Shown one piece after another: positions 8,833 through 20,842 of a DNA stretch of 64,000 nucleotides. How positions within the stretch are numbered: position 1 is the first letter of the stretch; each line of letters opens with the position of its first letter. The position numbers and the translations under genes were made by a program. The notes beneath the pieces are model-generated. The model was given only the letters and a program-made list of their open reading frames with translations. It was not told the origin of the DNA and did not search any database. The DNA is from Immersiella caudata (lineage: Eukaryota; Ascomycota; Sordariomycetes; Sordariales; Lasiosphaeriaceae). The DNA lies in NCBI GenBank assembly GCA_030512335.1, contig JAULSU010000001.1:1426001-1490000 (forward strand), written 5' to 3'.

Positions 8833-11800
8833 CGCCATCGCCTGCTTCCTCGCCAGCAGCGCCTCGGCTAAGCCACCCGCCATGCTAGGAGTGGGAGTAT
8901 TGCTTCTGCTTCCATCCGAGCCGTTCATACTCATGCCCGAATCACGAGCTGGCAGCTGCGGCGCAGGGGCCGGCTTCCTACCTGCTGCAGGTCGCTTGGC
9001 TGGAGGCAAGGGTTTGGCGCCCCCCCTCGCCCCGGCGCCGTTCGCCGATGGAGGCGGCGGGGGAGGTCGGGGAGCCGCAACAGGGGGCGGCGCCGGCAGA
9101 GCTTGCTCTTCCACGTACGCAGCAGGAACCCAAGCTTGTCCGCCGCTGGTCTTAGCAAGCCACCAACCTAATGAGAGATGTTAGCACACGGAACCAGGAG
9201 GTTGCCCAGCCTTTGAGCGAACGTCTTACCATTGTTTTCCTTCTGGACGATTTCGATTATGTCGCCCGCCCTGATAGAGAGCTCGTTCTCTTTTTGCCCG
9301 GCGAAGTCATAAAGTACCTTCGCCATAATCTTTGGCGGTCTCGCCGGGGCAGCTGGTGGCGGCGGCGGCGGGGGAGCGCGCACAGCCGACGAGTTCGACT
9401 GCTGCCGGGTATGCGAAGGGATGGGATCTGTGAAGGCCGAGGCGACCGCGGCTGCGGCTGTAACCCGAGGCTGAGGCACTGGTCTCGAGGACGCCGCTGT
9501 TGCCCCTGGCCTGGCTTGAGGCGTGCGGTTCTGGGCGTATCTGGACGGCCTCCCCCCTGGTCCACCAGGCTTAATGAGTTTTCCTCTCGTGATGGGTCGT
9601 GGAGGAACCGGTTTGCCTTTGGGCGTCGGCCTAGACACCGAGTTCGGGGGTTCGCCCGGCTGGGTGTGGATGGTGGAGCTCTTGTAGAAGTCAATTTGGT
9701 TGGGCGCATCCTTCATCACCTTGACCAACTGCATCTTCCCAGGCTTCTTCGCATACTCAATGCCCTCTCCAATCTTGAGGTTGAATCCGCCAGGCATAAC
9801 CCTCTGCATCTGCGTAAACATCTCCGTCTTTAAAACGCAGTTCAGGAGAGGGTCAGGCTCTTGCTGCGACCCGATGCCCAGAGAGAACCAATCTTCTCTG
9901 GCGGTGGATGAACCGATGAACTTGATGGCACCCAAAGGCCAAGATTTTTCAACCACGATCTGGACCTTCTGCTGTACCATCATTTGGGCCACGACGTAAT
10001 ACTTGCTGTTTGTGACAACGATGATCCGGGGGCTAGGCTTGCTGGAGCGTCCGAATTTGTGTTCGAGGATCTCTCCACGGCACGAAAACATGGCCTTCTC
10101 GTTGCTGCTAAGGTTGATCGCATTCCGAATCTGCGCGCCAGGACCACTGCTCGCATTGATGCCAAGATAATCTCCAAGGAAGCGGCGTGAACCAAGGATA
10201 CTCATTCGCCGACGCTCCTTTCGGCCTCCCAAGACCTTGTGGCCTTGGTCACGGAGCTGGAGATACTCTGCACCCACCCGTTTCTTCCTCCAGAAGCGCT
10301 GGATTCGGGTGGCCGACTCTGCTCTGTAGGCCAAATACGCTCGCCACATTCGCTGGATACGAGTCGCCATGTTATGCCAGTATCGGTCTCTCATGTGCTC
10401 AAGCGCGAAGAGCGTCTCGGGAGACTTGATGAAGGCTTTAGTGACACCGAGCTGCCACTCTTCTTGCGGTATGCTGGTGTCTTTGAGAATTTGCTTCACA
10501 GCAGCTTCGTAGGAGCCAGTCCAGGTGTACTCTCCGGCGTAAGAGGTGGCTGGGGAGAGCAGGAAGAACCGGTCAACAAACTTCTCAAAAGACTGACGGT
10601 ATGCAAAGCCGGCGCGACGAATACGAACGTTCTCCTGCAAACCAAGATATTTGATCTGGTGCAGGACGTTTGGAACGTTGTATTCCGAGGGGGATTTGTT
10701 CTCGTTCGGCTTAATGGTTCGAATATAGGAGGGTTGGCACTTCATGAGGGTATCGACCAGCAGGTTGGCCGATGTCCTTATCCTGTCACCCGCGGATGGG
10801 GGTTGTTTCCGGTTGTCCTGGTCAACTTGTTGCGGGAAGAGGGCGTGGACAAACTTATTCCGGCTGACCTGGAACAAGTTGAGCAGACCCTTGAGTAGGA
10901 GATCCTTGTTTTTGTCCGTGATGCCATCCAGGGCGTAAGTGACATCGCCGGCGTAGTGCTTGACGATGAAGCCGCCTTGGCGAGCGGTGAGATGAGCATT
11001 GGACATGCCATTGATGCTCTGCATGAAGGTGCGATCGCAAGCCGCCGGGTCGGCGTGAGCAGTCTTGGTAGCGTCCTTCATTGCCGAGAAGATACCAGGG
11101 GGCCTGACGGACTCAATCAAATCGCACACCACCTTGTTGTCAAAGTACTTGATAGGCGTCCATTTGATCTGTTCCCTTGCGTATTCTTCCTGCTCGGCCT
11201 TCAAGGTCAGCTGAATGAAGATTTGCTGCAGCTTCTCGTTGACATAGTTAATGCACAGCTGCTCGAAACTGTTCTTCTCGAAAATCTCGAAGCCGTAAAT
11301 ATCAAGGATACCTATCGAGTTGGCCGTTGCTTGTCGGGCCTTCAGGGACTGGTTGATACGCTCCACAATCCAGTCAAACAGATTGTTGTAAATCGCCTTG
11401 GCCAGGGCGTCCCGGGTCGCGGTGGCCTGGGCAACATTTGCAGGGGACTCGATCACCTCCCCATTTCTTGGCGTCAGGATACGAATCGTGATGGCGTTGA
11501 CTAATGCGTTGGGGTCGACCTCGAGAAGATAGGCCAAAAAGTCCACGACGGACTGGTCGGACACCGCTGCGTACCCATTGTCGTCCTCACGGAACACCAA
11601 ATTTCCCGTCCAGAGGACGGCTGCTAGCATCCGGAAGATGCTATCCTGCTCAGCCTGCGACAAACCAATAATCTTCATGGCATTCAACGTGTCGGCATAC
11701 TCGGCCAAGTCGTCGATGCCATCGACGTCAAGGCACTTGGATCGGCTCGTGTAGATATAAGTCTCAGGCTTCTGCACGCCAAAGGTCTCTCGGTAGTGCT

Positions 11801-12612
11801 GAGATGCGCCCTTGGTGAACTGATAGAAGATGTGAAAGTTGCGCTCGTTGATGATCTGGCCTACCACACGAGTCTTCTCAAGGAGGTAGTTGGTGATGTC
11901 GGCGCCTACAGGCTCGCCCTGAGTGTTGAAGTGGATCTGAAGGTACTTGCCGAAACGGGACGAGTTGTTATTGCGTAGCGTCTTTGCGTTTCCAAACGAC
12001 TCTAATAACGGATTCGTCGCCAACACCATGTCTTTGATCTGCTGGATGTCGCCAGATCCACCACCAGATACATTGGCGATGTATTGCATGATGCGCTTGG
12101 CGGCCTCGGTCTTGCCCGCACCAGACTCTCCCGAGATAATCACGCACTGGTTGTCCTTGTATGCCTTCATGTTGTAGTAGGCGGACTCGGCAATGGCAAA
12201 TACGTGTGGCGGCATTTCCAGTCGATTCTTCCCTCGGTAGCTGTCGAGGACCTTTTCGGTGTAGATACCGAGGTCTCGGAAGGGGTTGACGGATACCAAC
12301 ACATGGCCGATGTACGTGTAGATCTCTGCGCCTTCGAACCGCTTCTTCAAGTTGTCATTGATAGCCTCGTTGGAGACCTTGCTCAGCAGGGTCAGGTCCG
12401 AGACGCCGATTTCCTTCTTCTTGGTGGTATCGAAGGTCGCCTTCTTCGGCTTGGAGCTGGAGCTTGCCTGACCCCCTCCGCCAGCAGAGCGGTCGGCCCG
12501 CGCCGCCTTGTCTTTTGCGCGCCGTGTGATACCCTGAAAATCCCCACTGTCAGCAGCGTGCCCGGAGTGTGCGCCGACGCGAGCGCGATATCGAAGCCGG
12601 AATGCTCACCAT
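8806..12612 (-). CDS. MYO1: Class I myosin (actin motor, Arp2/3-activating tail)
   Basis: Exons 12612-12610 (only the ATG), 12533-9230 and 9167-8806 give 1222 aa. The motor drives endocytic actin patches and polarised growth. Order: N-terminal basic stretch MGITRRAKDKAARAD; motor domain with P-loop GESGAGKT at 136-143; two IQ motifs (ATRIQRMWRAYLAYR, ATRIQRFWRKKR); TH1 lipid-binding domain; Pro/Ala-rich TH2; SH3 (AKVLYDFAGQKENELS, split by the last intron and restored as NNGWWLAKTSGGQAWVPAAYVEE); a central GGLAEALLARKQAMAKK and acidic DDDDDW end that bind Arp2/3. The TEDS position, 16 residues before DALAK, is Glu360 rather than the Ser/Thr phosphorylated by PAK kinases in yeast. The initiator ATG sits directly on the first splice donor (ATG|GTGAGC). 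Confidence 0.95.
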
Positions 12613-13635
12613 GGCGTGCGGGTCGTGCACATGAAACTCGAAACACCACCGATCGCAAGTGCGCTGCGGTTGAGCTCAGGATGGTGAGAGCGCAGAAATG
12701 ACTGTTGATCTACCGGGAAAGGGAAACGGGCGGTGTCTGCGATCGGGCAGAAGAAATCAAAGCGCCGTGTGATGCTCCTCGCGAAATAACAAAAGGCAAC
12801 GACTTCCAAGTTGGTTCCTGACTTCCCGACATGACGATAGCCGCCAAATTGGTGGGGTTTCTCTCTGCCTGTTGGGCGCCGCCGCCTGGGATCCAGCGCT
12901 GAGAGCACCTCAAGGGACCAATCGTAGAATCAATCTTCCGTTCAAGCCCCCTATGGCGGGGCAATTTACTAGGCGCCTTACTCAGCCACAAAAATGCGAT
13001 GGATGTGTGGCTGGTAGCCACGCAATGCTCTGGCGCAAGCAATTCGCCTTGCTTGGCGGCTACCTCGCAGCGCTCCGCAAACCGCACCACAAGCCTTCAC
13101 TCAATCTTCTGAGGTCTTCCTTGCTAGCAAAAGGGCACGGAAATATGCTCTGATACCTTTTTGCATGCTGGAGATACCGTATCAGGCTTTTTGGAGGGAT
13201 CCAGCCGTAGCAACGGACGCCTCTGACCTCATTTCGTCCACAGCGTAGCGGCCTCCTTACTCATCCAGCTCACCCTGCGACTAGCACTTCACCGCCTCAC
13301 TAACCCAACAGCAGAACACAGAAGCTGAAATAATGCTCCGCTATCTGGATACGGAGTAATTACCTGCAGTGTTTCTACAACCCTCACGCTGCTACTGCTC
13401 GGATTGTTGAGGGAAACTGCAGCAGCGGACGAAGGTTCGACGCCCCTGAAGGACGCTTCTGAACGCCATTCATCGAGGCAATCCGCAATAACAGCAATCG
13501 TCGGGTTTGTGAATTGCGGACCATCAAACGTAAAATCAGGATTGGAATGCTCGAGGGAGGCAGGCAGATATTTGTATCCCAACATTGATGGGACTAGATC
13601 TCTTCCCCAGACGCCGTGTGGCTGCCATCATCAAA

Positions 13636-13655
13636 AAAAAATCGTACGATTTTTT
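13636..13655. repeat. Perfect 20-bp palindrome centred on CGTACG
   Basis: The ten bases on each side of 13645/13646 are exact reverse complements: six A, then TCGT on the left and its complement on the right. It could be a dimeric factor site or a chance product of A/T runs. Confidence 0.7.
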
Positions 13656-15870
13656 GACGTCTCTGCTCGGCAGGGGCCGGATCGTCGGGAGCTTACCTAC
13701 ATGACCCTGACGACCAGTCACCAACACGACGGTTCACACTACCGACAGATGTACGATCTTGAATGATTAAGACGCATGCGTTGCCAATCACTTCTCGGCT
13801 TCCTTCGACATTTTTTTCTTTTCTGGTCGCTGCAATGACTGTCTCTTGATCAACGAGCACTCTCGCGCCGCACACTCCGCACCACAGAGCGGTTTCCCCC
13901 CTTCCCCCTTCTGTCTGATTCTCCTCTCTCTGCTCCTCGCGGCTCTTCGGAAGCCAGAAAAAGGTACCTCATACAAGTACGTACCGATGATCGTCGCGCA
14001 TGCAGGTCCGGTTTCAGGTCCCCAACTGCATTGTGATTTCTCGTCAAGGTTGCGGCGGCATCAGACACCCCAAACAAAACCTGGAGCTCGTCTTGGCTCC
14101 TATCACGGCAATGATGGACACGCCTCCTATCCTTGACCGGACGATCATTCAAGGTCTGGAAGAGACCTCCTTTAATCGACTTGGGATGTCTGTGCAACTG
14201 ACGGTTTGGCATGGCCGCCGCCAAGGATCACGAAGCAGAAACGGTCAGAGACAGGCAGCCTGCGGCGCTGGATGGCAATCCGGGCGCGCAAAATGGGATT
14301 CTCTGAAAACAGCGAATGGGAATCTGTTGGCTGGCGGGCCTTGGTCGGTTACAGCTTCTCATCTCTCGCTTACTGCCCGCAGGTTGGCGACCGGATGAGG
14401 TGCGATGAAAAGCCCGGCCGGCTATGGGTCTGGTCACTGCTTGATCGATATCGATGTTCAAGGCTGATACAGAAAGCTTAACCTCTGAACCTGGAAGCGA
14501 GGGAAGCACAAACACAAGAAACCAACGGCAAGAGCCCAGCAACAGCCCATCAACCCACCATGGGATGATTCTTCGGACGGCATCGAACCACTCCAGAATC
14601 CTGAAATCGGTTACCGCGGCCAAGGTGTGACTGAGATTCGATATCAGCACTTTGACCGCATGTGCCCTTGAGGGCCGTTCCTCCAAGTGGAGACATGCAG
14701 AAAATGGGGGAGGCGCTGTGCCGAGATGCAGAGCAACCGCGGGGATCTGGGACGTGATTGGCAGGGTGCGGTGCGGGTAGCGTGGATTGGCTGCGGACGA
14801 TTCCCCAAGATCGCCTAGTGCAGAGCGAGATGCTGCAACGGGTCGTCCCCTGGAACGCACCCAGTTTGTTCGAGATGGGTTTTCCAGCCTCTAAGCGCCG
14901 GGAAGCTGTGTGACATCTCACGGTCGTCCACTGGGGGCCGCCGCCCAGCCTTCGGTCTCGCGGCCCCAGCTCGCACCGCTATTCTTAGGAAAGTCAACAC
15001 GCATCTCTTCATCTCGCATCCCGCCGACCTCTGTGCTCTTTCTCTTTCTCTCTTCCTTGCTCCAGAAAGCTCTGTAAACTGCGCCGCAAACCGCAATCAA
15101 TCGCCGGACCTGCTGCGTTGCGCCAGCGCCCGCTCCGTCAATTCTGCGAACCCCTCCACACCCCCTTTCGCCGGCGCCCACCCCTGTCGCGGCCGAAAAG
15201 TTGAAACACCAAGGTCGCCTTCTTGCAGCCCCTGGTCAAAGCGCCTCTAACATCGCCCGTCTCAACTCCACCACTCGACAGTCGGGGTTCCCTGCCATCT
15301 GATAGCGGCGTCTTTGCGGGCTCGAATCTGACACACGCCTGCCAGGCGCGAAACCGACTCCAACGTCTGATCTTCACCACCCCCACCAGGTGCATCCCTC
15401 TGGTGCGCCGCTGCGGTCGCTCTCTCGACCGCGCCCCCCCGGTCTCGTGCAACCCGCAGCCCCTCCACCACCGTCGCCTTGCGCTGGATTGCTCAGGGAC
15501 TGCTGCCCGCTCCTGTCCGCACCGTCACAGCCAAATCTCCCTCGACGCCAACACGGGGGCCCGCCCCGCTGTTTTCGAAGTTACTCTCTTCTGGGGGTCC
15601 CTGCCGGCAACTCTGGGCATTGCCAAAAGTGGTCTGGAGGTTTCATCACAACTGGCGCCGCCTTCACAGAGGCACGGCTCTCCTCCTTGCCGCGAGCGTT
15701 GCGACCGCTTATGACTTGCGCTCCACCCGCACATCATCACCTGCGTTCCGTTCTTCTCTCCTTCCTCCCTCACTTGGCGAGGTAGAAGAAATCGAGACCT
15801 CATCGAGCCTCCTCGTCACCTCTCCGTCCTTCCTTTTCGCCTTCCCTTCAGCTGCTGGCTCAGACCACTC

Positions 15871-15890
15871 TTTTTTTTTTATATACCTAT
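15871..15890 (+). promoter_or_regulatory. Poly-T tract and ATATA in the noxA upstream region
   Basis: Ten consecutive T are followed by ATATACC about 240 bp before the noxA start codon. Poly-T tracts exclude nucleosomes in fungal promoters; the ATATA could be a weak TATA element. Assignment is inference. Confidence 0.3.
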
Positions 15891-16119
15891 TTTTCAACCC
15901 GACAGTCTTTCTTGCTCGAGCCCCTTCGCAGCCGCCGTGTGACTCGGATCGCAATCGTGGACTTGTCATAGTAATTTGGGAGGACGCGATCTGGGAGTGC
16001 TTGGAACTTCGAGGGCTCGACACCGGCGGATCCCAGGTCGACATTTACGGGTCGCAGGTCGACACTTTTTCGGGGCGTGTCGCGATATTTCAAAAGAGGG
16101 GGGATTCAACTTCGCCAAG

Positions 16120-17943
16120 ATGCCGCTCCTCACGCTTATCAAGAAGCAATTCACGCCATCCAAGCTCATATTCCATGTCTTGTTTTGGACGTTCCACTGG
16201 GGCATCTTCGCCTACGGCTGGTGGAAGCAGGAGAGCGATATTCGTCTGGCCGGTCTCAACACCCTGCAGTACTCGGTATGGCTGTCTCGAGGAGCCGGTC
16301 TGGTTCTGAGCGTCGACGGCATGCTCATCCTCCTGCCCGTCTGCCGAACCATCATGCGCTTCGTCCGACCCAAGATCAGGTTCATCCCGCTCGATGAGAA
16401 CATTTGGATGCATAGGCAGCTCGCATACGCGATGCTTATCTTCACCATCATTCACACCGCCGCCCATTACGTCAAGTAAGTTCAGGACGAGGTGACGGAC
16501 AGGGAGGCATTTGCTAACTAGCTGTAGCTTCTTCAATGTCGAGAAGACGCAGATTCGTCCCGTCACGGCCGTGCAGATTCACTACGTCCAACCCGGTGGA
16601 ATCACTGGCCACGTCATGCTTCTGTGCATGCTTCTGATGTACACCAGCGCTCACCACCGCATCAGGCAACAGTCGTTCGAGACGTTCTGGTACACTCACC
16701 ATCTCTTCATCCCTTTCTTCCTCGGTCTGTACACCCACACTGTCGGCTGCTTCGTGCGATCTACTCCTGAGGCCTACTCTCCCTTTGCCGGCGACAAGTA
16801 CTGGGAGTTCTGCATTGGTTACCTCGGCTGGAGATGGGAACTCTGGACCGGTGGCTTCTACCTCCTGGAGCGTCTCTACCGTGAAATCCGTGCTGTTCGT
16901 GAGACCAAGATCACTCGTGTCGTCAGGCACCCTTACGGTAAGACTCGATTTTCACAGTTCAGTCAAGACCCCAAACTAACAGCTTCGCAGATGTGGTTGA
17001 GATTCAGTTCAACAAGCCGTCTTTCAAGTACAAGGCTGGCCAATGGCTCTTCCTCCAGGTCCCTTCGGTTTCCAAGTACCAGTGGCATCCTTTTACCATC
17101 ACCTCGTGCCCGTACGACCCCTATGTCTCAGTCCACGTCAGGCAGGTTGGTGATTTCACCAAGGATCTCGGTGACGCGGTCGGTGCCGGTGGCGCCCAGG
17201 CCAAGCTGTACGAGGGTGTTGATCCCATGGGAATGTACGAGGTTGCCCTTCAAAACGGCCAGGCGATGCCCTCCCTCCGCATTGACGGACCGTACGGAGC
17301 ACCCGCTGAGGACGTCTTCGAGAACGAAATCGCTGTCCTGATTGGAACTGGTATTGGTGTTACTCCCTGGGCTGCCATTCTCAAGAACATCTGGCACTTG
17401 CGCAATGGGCCGAACCCCCCTACCCGTCTCCGCCGTGTCGAGTTCATCTGGGTCTGCAAGGATACCAACTCCTTCGAGTGGTTCCAAACCCTTCTCTCGT
17501 CTCTCGAGCAGCAATCTAGCGAGGCCGCCCGCGTTCCTGGCTCCAGCGGCGTGGAGTTCCTGAAGATTCACACCTATCTCACTCAGAAGCTCGACATGGA
17601 TACCACACAAAATATCGTCTTGAACAGCGTCGGTGCTGATGTCGACCCCTTGACCGAACTCAAGTCCCGGACCAACTTCGGCCGCCCCAACTTCGGCAAG
17701 CTCTTCACTAGCATGCGCGACGGTATCCTCAGCGGAACCTACCTCAGCGGTCTTGAGGGCGGGCTGAGGACAACCGTTGGTGTTTACTTCTGCGGTCCAT
17801 CAGCAGCTGGTAAGTTATATTGTTTCTGGTAACCTCTTCACAGCAAACTGCTAACACACCGCACAGCCCGCGACATCAAGAGCGCCGCCAAGGCTGCTAC
17901 TGTTCGCGAAGTGCAGTTCCGCTTCTGGAAGGAGCATTTCTAA
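16120..17943 (+). CDS. noxA: Superoxide-generating NADPH oxidase NoxA/Nox1 (gp91phox homologue)
   Basis: Exons 16120-16475, 16528-16937, 16991-17809 and 17867-17943 give 553 aa, the usual NoxA length. The three introns (52, 53 and 57 nt) have GTAAG donors. The enzyme moves electrons from NADPH through FAD and two haems across the membrane to make superoxide, controlling sexual development, hyphal fusion and appressorium function in many fungi. The N-terminal half is a ferric-reductase-type six-helix domain with haem-ligand His candidates in HRQLAYAMLIFTIIHTAAHY and FWYTHHLFIPFFLGLYTHT. The FAD site is WHPFTITSCP. NADPH-binding elements are GPYGAPAEDVFENEIAVLIG, GTGIGVTP and YFCGPSAA, and the family end FRFWKEHF is present. 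No EF-hand N-terminal extension (NoxC) and no NoxB/NoxD features are present. Confidence 0.96.
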
Positions 17944-19947
17944 TTGTACCTACTTTTATAATTGCGAGCTCTTTACAACACCCCGGCCAGCCCAATTCTG
18001 TGGAGAACTGTACAGGAAGGAGTCTCAGGAACCTAGCAAGGGACTAAGCAAGAGCGAGCCCCAACCAACGGCACGACGACGTGCCGAGTTGGGGTATGGT
18101 GCAAGCAGATCACGAGGCGGCGTTCATGCATTTTGGGAGAGAGCGCAGTGTTTTCGCATCTTCTCGGGTTACCTATGACCCTACTTCGTGGCAGCCGGGC
18201 GCCGTCTCGGGGGTGAGAGAGAGAGAGAGAGCTCACGACCCAAGTGGCTGGGCTGGGATCAACCATCTCGTCGCTCCCATGGTGGGCGAGATGCAGAGCG
18301 AGGCAGCATGACCCCCCGGTCTTTTCCCTCGGTTTTTTGAAGAAGAGGGTTTCCTCCTGGTGTTGACTAATCGGGTTGGGCTACCATACTTTTTATCTAT
18401 TCTTGTTTTTAAAGAGAAAAAAGACGGGGGGTTTGTCATATTTAGCAGCAATACCTGTCATATATATCAGAAATATTCACACACACGGATCTCTATGAGA
18501 TGCATTCTACGATTCTGTTCTTTATTTGAGTGGGTTGAGAGCTAGAGAAAGGTGAGGGGAAAAGTGAATGAGGCGACCGCAGAGCTGAAACGATCAATTC
18601 GCTATTCTCGGCTGTGGTGGGCCGACGCAAGCGGTCGATTCTAGGCTGAGGCAGTTGGCGTCAGAAGAACGACCCACGTTGTGAGTTTCGCGTGGGCCAT
18701 AGTGGGCTGTCATGGGGGCGGGTGGGACGGCGCCCGGTCAATGCTTGTTTGTTGGCAGTGCAGGCTCTTCCATTTGTGGGGCACTTGAAGAGGTTGAAGG
18801 ATTGTGGTGACGAGCGGTGCGAACGGTATTTGGCGATGCGAAGCGTGGATGAGTGCCAGCTGCGCCGTGAAGGAGCGTCTTGCTGTGTGTTGGTTTTAGT
18901 TTTGTCACGGTTTGGGGGTCTGTCTGAGGTGAGGAAGGGTACGGAACGTAGGTTGCTAGGATGAGGTGAGAGGGGAGGAAAGTGGTGTGTGAACCAGAGT
19001 TGGCGCGTAGATTTCATTTTCGAGTTGTCTCGGTCTCGGGCGGTGGTGATAGGGGCAAGAGCGAGGTTTTGTTGTTCGTGGGGTAAGGATGGAAGCGTGG
19101 GGGAACGTGAAAATTCGTCCGATCAGCAGACACCCTTCTGTGGAGTGCCAGTTAATGTTTAAAAGGCTACCGATGGGTAGATCTATTGCGCAAGGGTGTC
19201 GAGAGGCTGTGTGTAATTGAGGTGCAATGCGGTTGTTGAAATCGGATGAGAAATGTGAAGGGGCTGGCCGTGCCAAATAAAGCTGACGAAGGCCGTTGGC
19301 AGCGCAAGCGTCGGTATTCACTGGCACTACACAATCCACCTCATCTCAAAAGCGGAACACCTCAATGATGCATAAGTAAACCAAAAAAAATCTCAACATC
19401 AGCTACCTTGTTTTTCTAGAATTCATCAGTGCGGCACGACCGCCGTCGGAATTGCGATGTTGGGACTAGAGCCGCCTTGTTTTTTTACAGCGGGGAAGTA
19501 GGCACCCCTTGTGACTTGACAGGGGGAATTCTTTATCCACCAAGGATTTGGTTGCAGTCGATCTCACTTCCGCAATGCTTCCACGACGCGACAACGACGG
19601 CAATTCAGAGTTCTCGTGGAAGAAAACCTAATAATACCTGCCCGGGAATATCCTTTCTGTATAGTTACCAGTGGTCTGGGTTCTTGGGAGATTTTTGTTG
19701 GTCAATATCGCCAAGCCTATATTGCTCTTTTAATCCGAGGTGCCCGCGCCAACAACTCGACCTGTCGCTTGGTAACCATCCCATCCACGGCGAGGCAAGC
19801 AAAGCCGCAAGGTTTTGTGCAGTGAGAGAAGCGGGCGCCTGTTTTTTTGGGGTTTGTGAAGCAAACAGCAGGATACCAAGGCCTCGCTGTCACGAATCTC
19901 TCTCACTCTCTCACTACAATCCCTCGCTCACTCAAGAAGCGGTCAAG
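17944..19947. other. 2 kb intergenic region between noxA and SYM1-like gene
   Basis: It holds the noxA 3' UTR and the SYM1-like promoter. There is a (GA)8 microsatellite at 18215-18230 and several A/T runs. The ORFs present (for example minus strand 18661-19017) have no protein-like composition. C/T-rich sequence (CTCTCTCACTCTCTCAC) lies just before the SYM1-like start. Confidence 0.5.
18215..18230 (+). repeat. GA dinucleotide microsatellite
   Basis: Eight GA units lie in the noxA downstream region. No function is implied. Confidence 0.8.
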
Positions 19948-20540
19948 ATGGTTCTCAGATGGTATGTGCAACCTCACCTCACAATGTCAAGAAAAAAAAT
20001 GATAATAACTCCCTCAGGTATCAAGCCCGCCTTGCGGCCCGCCCCCTCCTCACTCAGGCTGTGACCACGTCCATCCTCTTCGGCGTAGGCGACATCGTCG
20101 CCCAACAAGCCGTCGAGAAGCGCGGCATCGAGAAACACGAAGTCGCCCGTACCGGCCGCATGCTTCTCTATGGCGGCGTCGTCTTCGGTCCCTGTGCTGC
20201 AACCTGGTTCAAGATCCTACAGCGCCGTGTCAACTTCCGCTCTCCCAACGCGACCATTCTCGCGCGCGTAGCGTGTGACCAGGGCCTCTTTGCGCCGACG
20301 TTTATTGGCATCTTTCTCAGCAGCATGGCGATTCTGGAGGGGAACAGTCCGTCTGAGAAGCTGAGCCGCAGCTACTGGGAGGCACTGCGGACCAATTACA
20401 TGATCTGGCCGTTTGTGCAGTTAATCAATTTCAAGCTGGTTCCGCTGGAGCATCGGTTGCTGTTTGTGAACGGGATTAGCATTGGGTGGAACTGTTACTT
20501 GAGCTTTTTGAACAGTCAGTCGGAGAAGAAGCTGGAGTAG
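19948..20540 (+). CDS. SYM1: Mpv17/PMP22-family inner mitochondrial membrane protein, SYM1-like
   Basis: Exons 19948-19961 and 20018-20540 give 178 aa, the family's normal size. The first exon is 14 nt and codes MVLR plus part of Trp; splicing GTATGT to CTCAG gives MVLRWYQARLAARPLLTQAV, the standard N-terminus. Further family marks are GVGDIVAQQAVE, RTGRMLLYGGVVFGPCAATW, the WxxWP motif in NYMIWPFVQLINFKLVPLEHR and the end GISIGWNCYLSFLNS. Four hydrophobic helices are visible. Yeast Sym1 sits in the mitochondrial inner membrane and supports growth on ethanol under heat stress. Peroxisomal relatives exist, so the location is likely rather than certain. It converges with UAP1. Confidence 0.92.
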
Positions 20541-20842
20541 GCGTCGGTTCGGGGAGAAAAGGTTATCTTCCAGGTTGGGGTAATGTTAATTGAGGGAGTC
20601 GACGAGCCGGCGAAGGCGTTCTAGAGCGTGGAGTTCATAAAAAGGCGATCACCACGAACGGCTCGAGGAGAGGAGAAGCGTCACCAGCAATGTTGAGAAG
20701 GCGCTATCCAGGCCCATCGCATATATTGCAATGATTGCTATCCAAGGCGGCCAGGCCAATACACGTGGGCAATTCACCCAATTCATCGTCGCTCATCCAA
20801 CTGCACATCGAAACATATTGTTTTATGCGTCAGAATCCTCCT
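20541..20842. other. Convergent 3' region, SYM1-like / UAP1
   Basis: About 300 bp of 3' untranslated sequence shared by two converging genes. I see nothing further in it. Confidence 0.5.

Larger units (their letters stand above)
12613..16119. promoter_or_regulatory. 3.5 kb gene-free region upstream of myosin I and noxA
   Basis: I find no gene here. ORFs up to 276 codons exist but are low-complexity Ser/Pro/Arg products of GC- and CT-rich DNA without family motifs. It contains C/T-rich stretches around 13900-13935 and 15035-15065, a 20-bp palindrome at 13636-13655, two GATTGGC boxes (inverted CCAAT) at 14756-14762 and 14785-14791, and a T tract at 15871-15880. A long 5' leader for noxA is likely; its start cannot be placed. 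Confidence 0.5.

Noticed and set aside
14228..14860. 210-codon minus-strand frame upstream of noxA
   Set aside because: No domain, signal or splice-supported extension; composition is that of random GC-rich DNA.
15479..16309. 276-codon plus-strand frame overlapping the start of noxA
   Set aside because: It overlaps noxA in another frame and reads as Ser/Pro/Arg low-complexity; the noxA frame is certain.
19429..20064. 211-codon plus-strand frame overlapping the SYM1-like start
   Set aside because: It runs through the SYM1-like promoter and intron in a different frame and has no protein-like features.
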